Positions 53,393 to 63,721 are shown, numbered from the stretch's first letter. The stretch: 64,000 bases of DNA from VAXT01 sp963698015 (GCA_963698015.1 OY969109.1:2108001-2172000); one strand, 5' to 3'. The notes: generated by a model not told the origin, from the letters alone. Numbers and translations are program-made.

Positions 53393-54601
53393 GTGCCATC
53401 GCTCCTAGCGTGGCTCGATCACGACGAAGCTGAGCGCCGACGGATGCAGGAGGTGATCGAGCTCTTCCGTGAGCGCGACACCGTGGACGAGCTCGGGATC
53501 GGCTCGGTTCGCGACGCTTTCTCGAATCTGCTGTTCCCCGGCACCTCCGTGCTGCACAGCCGGGCTCGGTATTTCCTGTTCGTCCCGTGGATCTACCTCG
53601 AGCTCGAGCGGCAGCAGGTGTCCTCGGCGAGATCGCCGACCGGGCGCGCCGGGACGAGATTCGGCTGATCAACGCGCTGATCGAGGGGTGAGGAAGAGCG
53701 AAGCGGCGTGATCGGCGCCGTCGCGCGCGAGCGCCTGAAGCAGCTGCCGAGCTATGCGTACTGGAACGGCCTCGAGGTTCTTGGCATTCGCCTCTATCAC
53801 GGATCGATCGACCGCTATCACCGCTCACTCGACAGCTACTACGAGTTGCTTCGCGAGGCTCCGAGAGCGAGGGCGACGAGCCGACCGACGGCCTCCGCCC
53901 GAACTGGGATGCCGGCCTCCCGCCCCGGCCGGAGCGTTGCTCGAGTCCGCCAGGTTCGAGCTGACGGGCGACGAGGCGCTGTACCTCCGCGAACCGGATC
54001 CACACCTCGGCGCCCGGGTCGTTGCTCGACGCGTTCGTCAGTCGAGCTCGTCCAGCTCGCCATGTCGCCGTTCGCATGGCATCACCCTGATGTCGCGAAG
54101 CTGCCGAAGGATCTGGCGAGTCCGTGGAGCTCGCGCGTGTCTTCTCGGAGGTGATGCACGGCGCGAGCCTCCTCTACAACCTGATGCTCGCCGAGGCTCG
54201 AAGTTCACTCCTCGGGTGGAGGAATATCGAGGCCGACTCGAGGAGTGGGCTGTGCAGGTCACAGTTCCGGCCAGGTGGAGCTGGGACGAGTTCTGGGCGG
54301 TTGCGCTCCTCAGTAACCGGCGTATTCGGATGCGACACGGCGCTTCGTCGAAGGCTGGTTCGAGTTGGGTCGACCGGGCTTGGTATCGCGGACGATGCCA
54401 CGAGCTCGTTCGCTGATCAGCGATCGAGAACGAATCACGAAGGGAAGCCAGGCGCGCCTGCACAATCGGCGAGCTCTCGAGCTGTGGGGAGGAAGCTCCG
54501 GGACGTCGCAGCTCTCCTACCGGTGGCCGGTCGTCGAGCGGATCGTCAACGACATCCTCAAGGCGGTTAGGCGCGCAAGCACGACGGATGCTCGAGCCTG
54601 A
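53393..54601 (+). CDS. DUF6361 family protein (several frame breaks)
   Basis: About 400 residues after repair. The N-terminus SLLAWLDHDEAERRRMQEVI, then GIGSVRDAFSNLLFPGTSVL and RARYFLFVPWIYLELERQQ, is characteristic of DUF6361. It continues RLKQLPSYAYWNGLEVLGIR and LSPFAWHHPDVAK-like text. Frame changes occur near 53625, 53690, 53865, 53930, 54000 and beyond. The function is unknown. I recall DUF6361 genes next to phospholipase-D and helicase genes, as here. GTG 53393. The end overlaps the PLD gene by 14 bases. Confidence 0.7.
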
Positions 54602-56476
54602 CGATCGACACCCGCTTCTCGACGCTCTTCGCCCTCCCGCCGGGCTTCGCGCTCGATCGAGCCGTCGGGACGACGTTCTCGCTCGACCTCTACGCGCTGC
54701 TCACCGCGCCAGTCGCGTTCGCGCTGCTCGAGGCGGAAGCGAGCGAGGACGGTCTGCGCGAGCCCGACGTCGATCCTCGAGGCGATCCGCCGGAACGCGA
54801 GCCTGATCGACGTCTTCTGCCAGGCCGGCCAGATTGCACTGCCGGCCGAGTACCGACCGCTGGTCGCCTACGTCGAAGACATCGTCCACGAGGTGACCGC
54901 CCCACGAAGGGCCGGGTCTTTCACCCGAAGGTGTGGGCGATTCGTTTCAGGTCATCGAGCGGCGAGCGCTTGCTACCGGCTTCTTTGCCTGTCGCGCAAC
55001 CTGACGTTCGATCGCTCCTGGGACACGGTGCTGCGACTGGACGGAACTCCGGCGCGACGCTCTCGCACGCTCACGCGCGCGGAATCGGCCTCTGTCGAAG
55101 TTCGTCGCGGCGCTTCCTCGACTTGCTCGCGACTTCGACAAGACGAGAGCCAAGGACATGTGCGCCAGCTCGCAGACGAGCTCCTCGCGGTCGAGTTCGA
55201 GCTGCCGAACGGGTTCTATGGGCTTCGGTTCTGGCCGCTCGGGATGCAGAGGGCTTCCGAGCGTGGCCGTTCGCCGAGGACGGCTGGACGTCACACCCGC
55301 CTCCTCGTCGTCTCTCCGTTTCTGAGCCCAGAGCTGCTCGGCCGGCTCGCGCGCCCGGGCGCGGCTGACGTTCTTGTCTCGCGCAGCTGAGACGCTCGAC
55401 AGCGCTCGGGCGGGGATCTCGAGCAGTTCGAGGAGATCCTGACTCTCAGTCCAGCTGCGAGCGAGCGACGAGCCGGTGCGGGCAGTTGTCCGCCGCGAGG
55501 ACGAAGAGCTTGCCGAGCGGCCTGACTGTCCCGTTGAGCGGGCTGCACGCCAAGCTGTTCGTCTCCGAGTACCACCACAGGGCGCGGCTCTGGACGGGCT
55601 CAGCGAATGCGACGAACGCGGCGTTCGGCGGGAACGTCGAGTTCCTCGTCGAGCTGCAGGGCGCCCGAAGCGCGTGCGGCGTCGACGCGGTGCTCGAGGT
55701 CAGACCGGCGGAGTAAGCTACGAGACCTGCTCGAGACCTATCGAGCCCTCCGACGGGCCGCCTGCCGAGACCGCGGAGCAACGGCTCGAGCGACGGCTCG
55801 ACGAAGTGCGGCGCGAGATCGCTGCACTCGGTTTCGAGGCGACCGTCGATGCGCCGGGGACGATGCGGAAGAGAGCTACTCGCTCGCGTTCGCGCGACGG
55901 CCCGAGACGAGTTCGGCGTGCCTGCGCGGAGTACGCGGTCGCCTCTGGCCGATCACGCTCGGCAGCGAGCGCGGCCAAGCCCTTGCGCCGGCGTTCGCCG
56001 ACGGGATTCGATTCTCCGCCTGTCTCGTTCGGCGCGCTGACGGCGTTCTTCGCGATCGAGCTCGAGGCCGAGTCGCGCGGTGCGCACGCCTCGACTGCGC
56101 TTCGTCGTGAACGCTGAGCTCGATTGGCGCGCCGGCCAATCGCCACGACCGGCTGCTCACGTCGATCCTGCGCAGACGAGAGCGACGTCCTTCGCTACCT
56201 CCTGCTTCTCTCGCTGGCCGACGAACGCTCGCCTCGACGATTGGGACCGTGGGCGCCGATGGACCGAGGCGGCGATGGCTGGGCGGCCTTGGAGCGGACT
56301 GCCCGTTCTCGAGTCGATGATTCGAGCACTGGCTCGAGACCCGGAGCGACTCGATCACGTCGCCCGCCTGGTCGAGAGCCTGAGCGCAACCGAGGAAGGG
56401 CGAGCGCTCATTCCCGAAGGGCTCGAGTCCGTGCTGGGAGCCGATCTGGGACGCGCGCGAGAAGCTGCGCACGTGA
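54588..56476 (+). CDS. Phospholipase-D-family nuclease (several frame breaks)
   Basis: About 620 residues after repair. The N-terminus MLEPDDRHPLLDALRPPAG is followed by AVGTTFSLDLYALLTAPVAF. First HKD-like motif: GRVFHPKVWAIRFRSSSGER, then LCLSRNLTFDRSWDTVLRLD. Second: LSGLHAKLFVSEYHHRARLW, then TGSANATNAAFGGNVEFLVE. The C-part ends SMIRALARDPERLDHVARLV. The two H-x-K motifs support a PLD-type nuclease; no lipase feature or signal peptide is seen. ATG 54588 lies inside the DUF6361 gene and the TGA overlaps the helicase GTG (GTGA), so the three genes form a tight unit. Confidence 0.72.
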
Positions 56477-59400
56477 AGCCGATCGGACTCGATCTCAGCG
56501 CCGTCTACGCGGGTCTCAAGGACTTCCAGCGCGACACTGTCGAGTACGTCTTCGAGCCGGCTGTACGCGGACGGAGCCGACAGCACGTCTCGATTCCTGG
56601 TCGCCGACGAGGTCGGGCTTGGCAAGACGCTCGTCGCCCGCGGTCTGATCGCCAAGACGATCGAGCACCTGGAGCGGGACGTTCGGAGGATCGACGTCGT
56701 CTACGTCTGCTCGAACGCGGAGATCGCCCGCCAGAACATCCAGCGGCTGAACGTGACGGGCAAGGACGACTTCGTTCTCGCCTCGCGGATCACGCTCCTC
56801 CCGCTCGTCCTCCATCAGCTGACGCGAAACCGCCTCAACTTCGTCTCGTTCACGCCGGGCACCTCGCTCGACCTGAAGTCGGCGGGGAGGGATCGCCCGG
56901 GAGCGCGCGCTTCTCCATCGACTGCTGCGCGAGATGCTGGGGCGCCGCGGCCATGCGGACGGCTCGGTGCGCGTCGGGTCTTCCAAGGTGGCGTGGCCAG
57001 CGACGCGAACTTCCGCTGGTACCTACGCGATGTTGACGCCGAGCCCGCTCGACGCAAGGCCTCGTTCGGAAGTTCGCGAAGGCTCTCGAGCGCACGATCG
57101 AGCCGCGCGGAAACGCGGGAGAGCCGGGCTTCCGCGAGCAGTTCGAGGATCTCCGGGAGCGCTTCCGTCGGCAGCGGAAGCACTGGCCGGAGAGCGATCT
57201 GGACGATCGGCGGCGCTTCGTCGGCGCCTTGCGCGATCAGCTCGCGCAGCGTCTGCGTGAGCGCGCTCGAGCCCGACCTGGTCATCCTCGACGAGTTCCA
57301 GCGGTTCAAGCACTTGCTTCGGACGGACGAGCCGGCCGGCGAGCTCGCTCAGCAGCTGTTCGCTTTCCGCGACCACCGCGGCGAGCCTGCGCGGGTCCTT
57401 CTGCTCTCGGCGACGCCGTACAAGATGTACACGGTCTCCGAGGACGTCGACGACGACCACTACGCCGATCTGTCGACACCCTCAGTTTCCTCTTCGACGA
57501 CGAGGCCGAGACCGCAGCGTTCAAGCGCGACATCGAGCGCCTACCGCGAAGCGCTCTTCCATCTCGACCCGGCGGATCTCAGGCGCGCGCTGGTCACTGA
57601 AGGGGTCGCTCGAGCAGAGGCTGCGCCGAGTGATGGTGAGAACAGAACGGCTGTCGATCACGCCGGATCGAAACGGGATGCTCGTCGAGCGACGCCCCGA
57701 CGGGCGTGCGGCTCGAGATCGGCGGACTCGAGAGCTTCGCTGCAGTCGACGGGCTTGCCCGCGCGCTCGATGCGGGCGACGTCCTCGAGTACTGGAAGTC
57801 GTGCGCCGTATCTCCTCACCTTCATGGACGACTACAAGCTCGTTCGGACGCTCGAGCGTGCCAGCGAGCGGGACGAGGCCGACGACGCGTTCCGGAGCTC
57901 GTTCGTGATCAGCGTCTTCTTCGCTGGGAAGAGGTCGAGGGCTATCGGCAAGATCGACCCGGAGAACCCGCGTCTTCGAAGCCTGATCTCGGAGGTCCTG
58001 GACGCCGAAGCGTGGCAACTCCTCTGGACTCCCACCCTCGCTCCCGTACTACGAGCTCAGCCGCGCCTTTCGACTCGGAACGATTGCGAGGCTTCACGAA
58101 GCGGCTGGTCTTCTCTGCGTGGGCCGTCGCACCCAAGGCCATCGCCGCTCTCGTCAGCTATGAGGCCGAGCGGCGCATGCTCGGGAAAGCGAGCAAACGA
58201 ACTACCTAAGCCGAGGCGCGCGTGAAGCTCAAGCCGCTGCTTCGGTTCAGCCAGACGAAGGGACGTCTTCCCGGTTTGCCCGTGCTCGGCTTGCTCTACC
58301 CAAGCCCGTTCTTGCGCGGCTTGGCGATCCGCTAGAGATCGCCTCTGACTCGCCCCGATCTCTCACCGTCGACTGAGGCTCTTCGGGTGGTGCGCGAGCG
58401 GGTCGAGGCGAGGCTTGAGCCTCTTCTCGCTGGGCGGCCGACAGAAGGGCCAGTGGACGAGAAGTGGTACTGGGCAACGCCGTTCTTGCTCGACCTGGAG
58501 GACGACCCGGACGCGAGATGGCCTGGCTTGGCCGCTTGAATGCCGCCGAAGCTTGGACTGGGCAGGAGGAACGGGGCGAGGACTTCGCCCACCATGTCGA
58601 TATGGCTCGATGGCTGACGCCCGAGGCTCTCGGAAGGCCGCCCGCCGACCTGGTGGAGATCCTCGCGAAGGTCGCCCTAGCTGGGCCTGGAGTCGTCGCG
58701 TTGCGTGCCCTCTCACGAGTCTCGGGCGGGCCGCCGGCGCTTGCAGAAGAGAAGGTGCGAGACGGGGCAGCGAGAGTCGCCTGGGGGCTACGCAGCGCTC
58801 TTCAATCTGCCAGAGGTCACGGCGCTCGTGCGACGGTCAAAGGCGTACTGGAAGGCGGTTCTCGACTACTGCGTCGCGGGCTGCCTTCAGGCGGTGCTCG
58901 ACGAGTACGTGCATGTCCTCGTCGAGTGGCTTGGGCTTGCCGATCGCGAGGGCCCAGAGATCGTGGAGCGGCTCGCGGACAAGATGCATGACACGATCGC
59001 TCTGCGCACGGCCTCGTACGAGGTCCGAGACTGCGAGCCCTAACGACACAGGCGAGCTTTTCGTAAAGCGAGCACTCCGCGCTCGGTTTGCCCTTCGCTT
59101 TGGCGACAACCGGGTCGACGAGGATCGGGACAGTTTTCGACCGACACTCGTTCGCGAGGCATTCAACTCACCGTTCTGGCCCTTCGTTCTCGTCACGACT
59201 TCGGTGGGACAGGAAGGGCTGGACTTCCATCTCTATTGCCACTCGGTTGTTCATTGGAACTTGCCGGCGAACCCAGTTGACCTCGAACAGCGAGAGGGTC
59301 GGGTGCACCGCTACAAGGGCCATGCAGTTCGCAAGAACCTCGCGTGCGCATATCCGCGGGCTGCGCTCGCGGCGAAAGATGGCGATCCCTGGGCTGCTCT

Positions 59401-59698
59401 CTTCTCCGAAGGAGCTAATCGGCGCACCAGCGATGAGAACGATCTCGTTCCAAGTTGGATCTTCACTGATGGGCCGGCACGGATCGAGCGACTGGTCCCG
59501 ACACTTCCGTTGAGCCGAGACGAAGCGCGCCTTATTGCATTGAAGCGGAGCCTGGCCGCCTATCGGCTTGCGTTCGGCCAACCTCGCCAAGAGGACTTGG
59601 TCGCATTTCTCAGGCAAACGCTGACTGAGGAGGAGGTCGAGCGCGTATCGGAGGAACTCCGCATCGATCTGGCGCCCCCCAGTATCCAGTCGGCGTAA
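56473..59698 (+). CDS. SNF2/DEAD-like helicase partner of the PLD nuclease (several frame breaks)
   Basis: About 1070 residues after repair. The N-terminus MKPIGLDLSAVYAGLKDFQR begins with a Q-motif-like segment. Walker A FLVADEVGLGKTLVARGLIA (near 56600), motif II LVILDEFQRFKHLLRT (near 57283; D-E-F-Q), motif III RVLLLSATPYKMYTV (near 57405), then the second RecA domain with VTTSVGQEGLDFHLYCHSVV, HWNLPANPVDLEQREGRVHR (near 59200-59310). The last 650 bases (59050-59698) are in a single intact frame. It probably feeds DNA to the PLD nuclease. It is not a DISARM DrmA or DrmD by any motif I can see. Confidence 0.75.
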
Positions 59699-59730
59699 GA
59701 AAGGCGACCTTTCGCCCTGAGAACTAGACG

Positions 59731-62700
59731 ATGCGCGCGGAGAACAGCGTCTTAAGCTTCTCGCCCTCTGACGTTACGGCCTACCTCGAGTGCGAGCACC
59801 TAACGCAGCTCGGGCTCAAGGCCGCGCTCGGCGAGATCGCCAAGCCGCACGTCGAGGACGCTCAGGCCGAGCTGATCCGGCGCAAGGGGGAGGAGCACGA
59901 GCGCGCTTACCTCGAGCAGCTGCTCGCCGACGGGCGCGACGTTGTCACGATCGAGATCGTTGGCGACGACGGCGAATGGGACTGGGAGCGCGCCGCACAT
60001 GAGACCGAGGAAGCGATGCGCGCCGGGCGCGAGGTCGTTTACCAGGCCGCCTCCCTCGACGGCAACTGGCGCGGGCTTGCCGACTTCGTCATTCGCGGCC
60101 CCGACGGCTCCTACGAGGCCCACGACACCAAGCTCGCGCGGCACGGGAAGCCGGCGCACGTGCTCCAGCTCTGCTTCTACTCCGAGCAGATCGGGCGCAT
60201 CCAGGGGCGGCTGCCCGAGCGGATGCACATCGCGCTCGGCTCCGGCCAGACCGAGAGCTACCGTGTCCTCGACTTCCTCGCCTACTACCGGCGCGTCCGC
60301 GAGCGCTTCCTCGACGCCGTCCACCACCCGCGGCCGACCGAGCCCTGGCCTGTCGACCACTGCGGGATCTGCGACTTCCTCCCGCTCTGCCAGGACTGGT
60401 GGGAGGAGAGTGACCACCTGACGCGCGTCGCCAACATCCGCCGCGATCAGATCGTTCGGCTCGGCGAGGCCGGGATCACGACGCTCGCCGAGCTCGGCGA
60501 CGCGCCGCGCGAGACCGCCGTCCCGCGCCTGGCCGCGACGACCTTCGAGAACATCCGCCATCAGGCCGAGCTCCAGCTCCGCCACCGGCGCACGGGCGAG
60601 CACGCCTGGGAAACCCTCCCTCCCGAGGACGAGCGCGGCCTCGCGCTGCTGCCGAAGCCCTCGCCCGGCGACCTCTATTTCGACATGGAAGGCGACCCGT
60701 TCTGGGAGCCGAGTGGAGGGCTCGAGTACCTCTTCGGCGTCCTCTGGCTCGAGGACGGCGAGCCGCAGTTCCGGCCCTTCTGGGCGCACGACCGGGAGGG
60801 CGAGCGGCGCGCGTTCGAGGAGTTCGTCGACTTCGTCTGCGAGCGGCGCGAGCGCCACCCCGACCTGCACGTCTACCACTACGCGTCCTACGAGCAGTCC
60901 GCGCTCAAGCGGCTGATGGGCGAGTACGCGACACGCGAGGACGCCGTCGACGACCTCCTCCGCGGCGAGGTGCTCGTCGACCTCTACGCGGTCGTGCGCC
61001 AGGGGCTGCGGATCTCGTACCCGCACTACTCGATCAAGGACGTCGAGCACTTCTACATGGAGCGCGAGGCCGAGCTGCGCTCCGGCGAGGACTCGATCGT
61101 CCTCTACGAGCGCTGGGTCGACGAGCGCGACGACTCGATCCTGCGCGGGATCGAGGCCTACAACCGCGAGGACTGCCTGTCGACCTACCTGCTGCGCGAG
61201 TGGCTGCTCGAGCTGAAGGCCGAGGCGCAGGCGGCGTGGGGGACGGAGATCGCCTGGCGCGCGCCGCCGGAGCTGCGCGAGATCAAGCCGGAGGCGGAAG
61301 AAGAGCTCGCCGAGCGGGAGGCGCTTCGCGAGCTGCTGCTCGCGCGAGACGACGAGACGGCGCGGCTTGCGGGACTGTTGCTCGAGTACCACCGGCGCGA
61401 GGCGAAGCCGGTCTGGTGGGCGTTCTTCCGGCGGCTGGAGCAAACGGTGCCGGAGCTCATCGAGGACGCGGAGTCGATCGGTGGGCTCGAGTGGGACGGG
61501 GAGGAGCCGGAGGAGGACAAGCGCTCGCGCATCTACACGTTCTCGTTTCCGGTCCAGCAGCACAAGCTCGATCCCGGCGACGAGGTCGTCGACCCGTTGA
61601 CGGGCGAGAGCGCGGGGACGCTGTGGGAGCTCGACGACCTCGCGGGCGAGCTGCGGCTGCGGCGCGGGCCGAAGCTCCATGAGCAGCCGCTGCCACAGGC
61701 GCTGATTCCCGGTGGCGCGTGGGACACGAGCGCTCAGCGCAAGGCCCTCTTGAGGCTCGGCCACTCGGTGCGCGAGGGCGACGGGCGGTACACCGCGCTC
61801 GAGACCGTCCTGCGGCGAGAGCCGCCTCTCGACGGGGCCTGCGTGCAGGTGGCGACCGAGGACGAAATGAAGGAGCTCGTCGAGCGCGTCGAGGGCCGGC
61901 ACCTCTTCGTTCAGGGGCCTCCGGGCTCGGGGAAGACCTACATGGGCGCGAGGTTGATCCTGCACCTGCTCGACCGGGGCAAGCGGGTCGGCGTCGCGGC
62001 GACGAGCCACAAGGCGATCCACAACCTGCTGGACGAGATCGTCGAGACGGGCCTGAGCGTGGGCGGGCTGAAGAAGTCCAGTAGCGGCAATCCAGAGTCC
62101 GTCTACGAGAAGGGCTCGATCGAGAGCGAGGAGGGCATCGAGCCGTTCCTCGACCGTGATGTGCGGCTGCTGGCCGGCACGGCGTGGCTCTTCGCGCGGC
62201 CCGAGCTCGACCAGGAGCTCGACTACCTGTTCATCGACGAGGCCGGCCAGGTCTCGCTCGCCGACGCGCTCGCGATGGGCACCTCGGCGCGGACGCTCGT
62301 CCTGCTCGGCGACCCGGTGCAGCTCGCGCAGGTCTCGCAGGGGACGCACCCCGGCGGCTCGGGCGCATCGGTGCTGGAGCACCTGCTCGGCGATGCGCAG
62401 ACGATCCCGGAGGATCGCGGTCTCTTCCTCGAGCGCTCGTTCCGGATGCACCCCGACGTGTGCCGCTACATCTCGGACGCGTTCTACGAGAGCCGGCTCG
62501 AGGCGGCCGAGGGATGCGAGGTGCAGTCGACGACGTCGGGTACGGGTTTGCGGTTTCTGCCTGTCGAGCACACGGGCAACCGTCGCTCCTCGTCCGAGGA
62601 GGCCGAGCGTGTGCGCGAGGAGCTCGACCGGCTGCTCGGGGAGGAGTGGACGGACAAGCAGGGAATCACACGGCCGCTTGGTCTCGACGACATCCTGGTC

Positions 62701-63015
62701 GTTGCGCCCTACAACGAGCAGGTGCACTGTCTGGCGGAGGCGCTCCCGCGAGAAGCCCGGGTCGGCACCGTCGACAAGTTCCAGGGCCAGGAGGCGCCGG
62801 TCGTCTTCTTCTCGATGGCAACGTCAAGCGGCGAGGACGTGCCGCGGAACCTCGAGTTCCTGCTCTCGCGAAATCGGCTCAACGTGGCCGTGTCGCGGGC
62901 GAAGTGCCTCGCGTACCTCGTCGCGAGCCCGCGGCTCCTGGACGCGAATTGCCGCACCGTCGAACAGATGCGGCTTGCGAACGCGCTTTGCCGCTTGGTG
63001 GAGGCCGCAGCCTAG
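59731..63015 (+). CDS. TM0106-family RecB-like nuclease / UPF1-type helicase
   Basis: A 1094-residue intact protein. RecB-like nuclease (about 1-230): FSPSDVTAYLECEHLTQLGL, catalytic YEAHDTKLARHGKPAHVLQL, and the Cys cluster DHCGICDFLPLCQDWW, which with the N-terminal Cys could hold an iron-sulfur cluster. RNase H-like exonuclease (about 310-500): DLYFDMEGDPFWEPSGGLEY, then EAYNREDCLSTYLLREWL. SF1 helicase (about 700-1090): HLFVQGPPGSGKTYMGARLI, YLFIDEAGQVSLADALAMGT, VGTVDKFQGQEAPVVFFSMA and LSRNRLNVAVSRAKCLAYLV. ATG 59731, 33 bases after the helicase stop. The biological role of this family is not settled. Confidence 0.88.
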   Translation: MRAENSVLSFSPSDVTAYLECEHLTQLGLKAALGEIAKPHVEDAQAELIRRKGEEHERAYLEQLLADGRDVVTIEIVGDDGEWDWERAAHETEEAMRAGREVVYQAASLDGNWRGLADFVIRGPDGSYEAHDTKLARHGKPAHVLQLCFYSEQIGRIQGRLPERMHIALGSGQTESYRVLDFLAYYRRVRERFLDAVHHPRPTEPWPVDHCGICDFLPLCQDWWEESDHLTRVANIRRDQIVRLGEAGITTLAELGDAPRETAVPRLAATTFENIRHQAELQLRHRRTGEHAWETLPPEDERGLALLPKPSPGDLYFDMEGDPFWEPSGGLEYLFGVLWLEDGEPQFRPFWAHDREGERRAFEEFVDFVCERRERHPDLHVYHYASYEQSALKRLMGEYATREDAVDDLLRGEVLVDLYAVVRQGLRISYPHYSIKDVEHFYMEREAELRSGEDSIVLYERWVDERDDSILRGIEAYNREDCLSTYLLREWLLELKAEAQAAWGTEIAWRAPPELREIKPEAEEELAEREALRELLLARDDETARLAGLLLEYHRREAKPVWWAFFRRLEQTVPELIEDAESIGGLEWDGEEPEEDKRSRIYTFSFPVQQHKLDPGDEVVDPLTGESAGTLWELDDLAGELRLRRGPKLHEQPLPQALIPGGAWDTSAQRKALLRLGHSVREGDGRYTALETVLRREPPLDGACVQVATEDEMKELVERVEGRHLFVQGPPGSGKTYMGARLILHLLDRGKRVGVAATSHKAIHNLLDEIVETGLSVGGLKKSSSGNPESVYEKGSIESEEGIEPFLDRDVRLLAGTAWLFARPELDQELDYLFIDEAGQVSLADALAMGTSARTLVLLGDPVQLAQVSQGTHPGGSGASVLEHLLGDAQTIPEDRGLFLERSFRMHPDVCRYISDAFYESRLEAAEGCEVQSTTSGTGLRFLPVEHTGNRRSSSEEAERVREELDRLLGEEWTDKQGITRPLGLDDILVVAPYNEQVHCLAEALPREARVGTVDKFQGQEAPVVFFSMATSSGEDVPRNLEFLLSRNRLNVAVSRAKCLAYLVASPRLLDANCRTVEQMRLANALCRLVEAAA

Positions 63016-63602
63016 CCCGGGAAGACCGCGTCGACCTCCCGGGCCAGCGTCTGGAAGAGCGGGACATCTGGGTCACGGGCCAGGAAGGCGTCGGCGAGCG
63101 AGCGGTAGTACCAGGCATGGTCCGCGCGGTCCACGTTGAAGATCTGCCACGTTTTCTCCTCGCCGCGTTCCGCGATCGTGTCCCGGATCGAGCGGACGTT
63201 GTCGATCTTGTCGGCGGAGAGCAGCGGGAGTACGTCTGCCTCCAGCTTCCCGATCTTCACGATCGTCGCCTCTCTGCTGGGACGCCACCCGAGCGTCTTG
63301 TCGGCCGAGGCCGCCTCGACGAAGCCCGCCACGCCCTCGCCGAAGTGCTCGGCGATCTGATCGCGGGTGACGTCCGTGTCCTCGAGCGTGTCGTGGAGGA
63401 GGCCGGCGGCGACGAGCTCATCGTCGTAGCCGTGCCGCTCGAGGATCCACGCAACACGAATCGGGTGGATCATGTACGGGAAGCGCGTCCCCTTCCGGAC
63501 GTGCTGCACCCGGCCATGCGCCTGGGCCGCGAACTCGAGCGCCTCGAAGAGCAGTGTCAGTTCGCCCGGCCCTCGTCTGCACGGCGCTGCGTGCGCACCC
63601 AT
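63012..63602 (-). CDS. HD-domain small alarmone hydrolase-like protein (MESH1/SpoT type)
   Basis: About 180-196 residues with the SpoT/MESH1 HD hydrolase pattern: LFEALEFAAQAHGRVQHVRK, IHPIRVAWILERHGYDDELV, AAGLLHDTLEDTDVTRDQIA (H-D) and LLSADKIDNVRSIRDTIAER. No synthetase, TGS or ACT domain, so it should only degrade (p)ppGpp-like nucleotides. The start is unclear: ATG 63602 lies inside the preceding small gene, while the conserved region begins at a CTG overlapping its stop (63560). The stop shares CTAG with the RecB-like gene. Confidence 0.8.
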   Translation of the reverse strand: MGAHAAPCRRGPGELTLLFEALEFAAQAHGRVQHVRKGTRFPYMIHPIRVAWILERHGYDDELVAAGLLHDTLEDTDVTRDQIAEHFGEGVAGFVEAASADKTLGWRPSREATIVKIGKLEADVLPLLSADKIDNVRSIRDTIAERGEEKTWQIFNVDRADHAWYYRSLADAFLARDPDVPLFQTLAREVDAVFPG

Positions 63603-63721
63603 GTAGCAGGGTCATCGTCCCAGTCGTGCCCTTCATCTGGGATCGAGCCTATTGCTGACTCGATGAGCTCCCAGCGACTCTGGGCGTCATTCGCCTCTTC
63701 GTCCAGGCTGCGCTTGCTCAT
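63557..63721 (-). CDS. Very small protein upstream of the HD gene
   Basis: A 54-residue acidic protein: MSKRSLDEEANDAQSRWELI, then ESAIGSIPDEGHDWDDDPAT. The Trp/Asp-rich centre and ordinary codon use suggest a real gene. Its end lies at the start of the HD gene (CTGA), which suggests coupling. No family known. Confidence 0.45.
   Translation of the reverse strand: MSKRSLDEEANDAQSRWELIESAIGSIPDEGHDWDDDPATWVRTQRRADEGRAN

Noticed and set aside
47681..59050. Programmed frameshifting as a genuine decoding mechanism for the island
   Set aside because: Breaks are too many, mixed in type, lack a common slippery motif, and similar ones occur in ordinary essential genes.
45782..63015. Assignment of the island to BREX or DISARM
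   Set aside because: No PglZ, BrxC, BrxL, DrmA or DrmB-like protein is seen; the PLD protein alone does not define DISARM.
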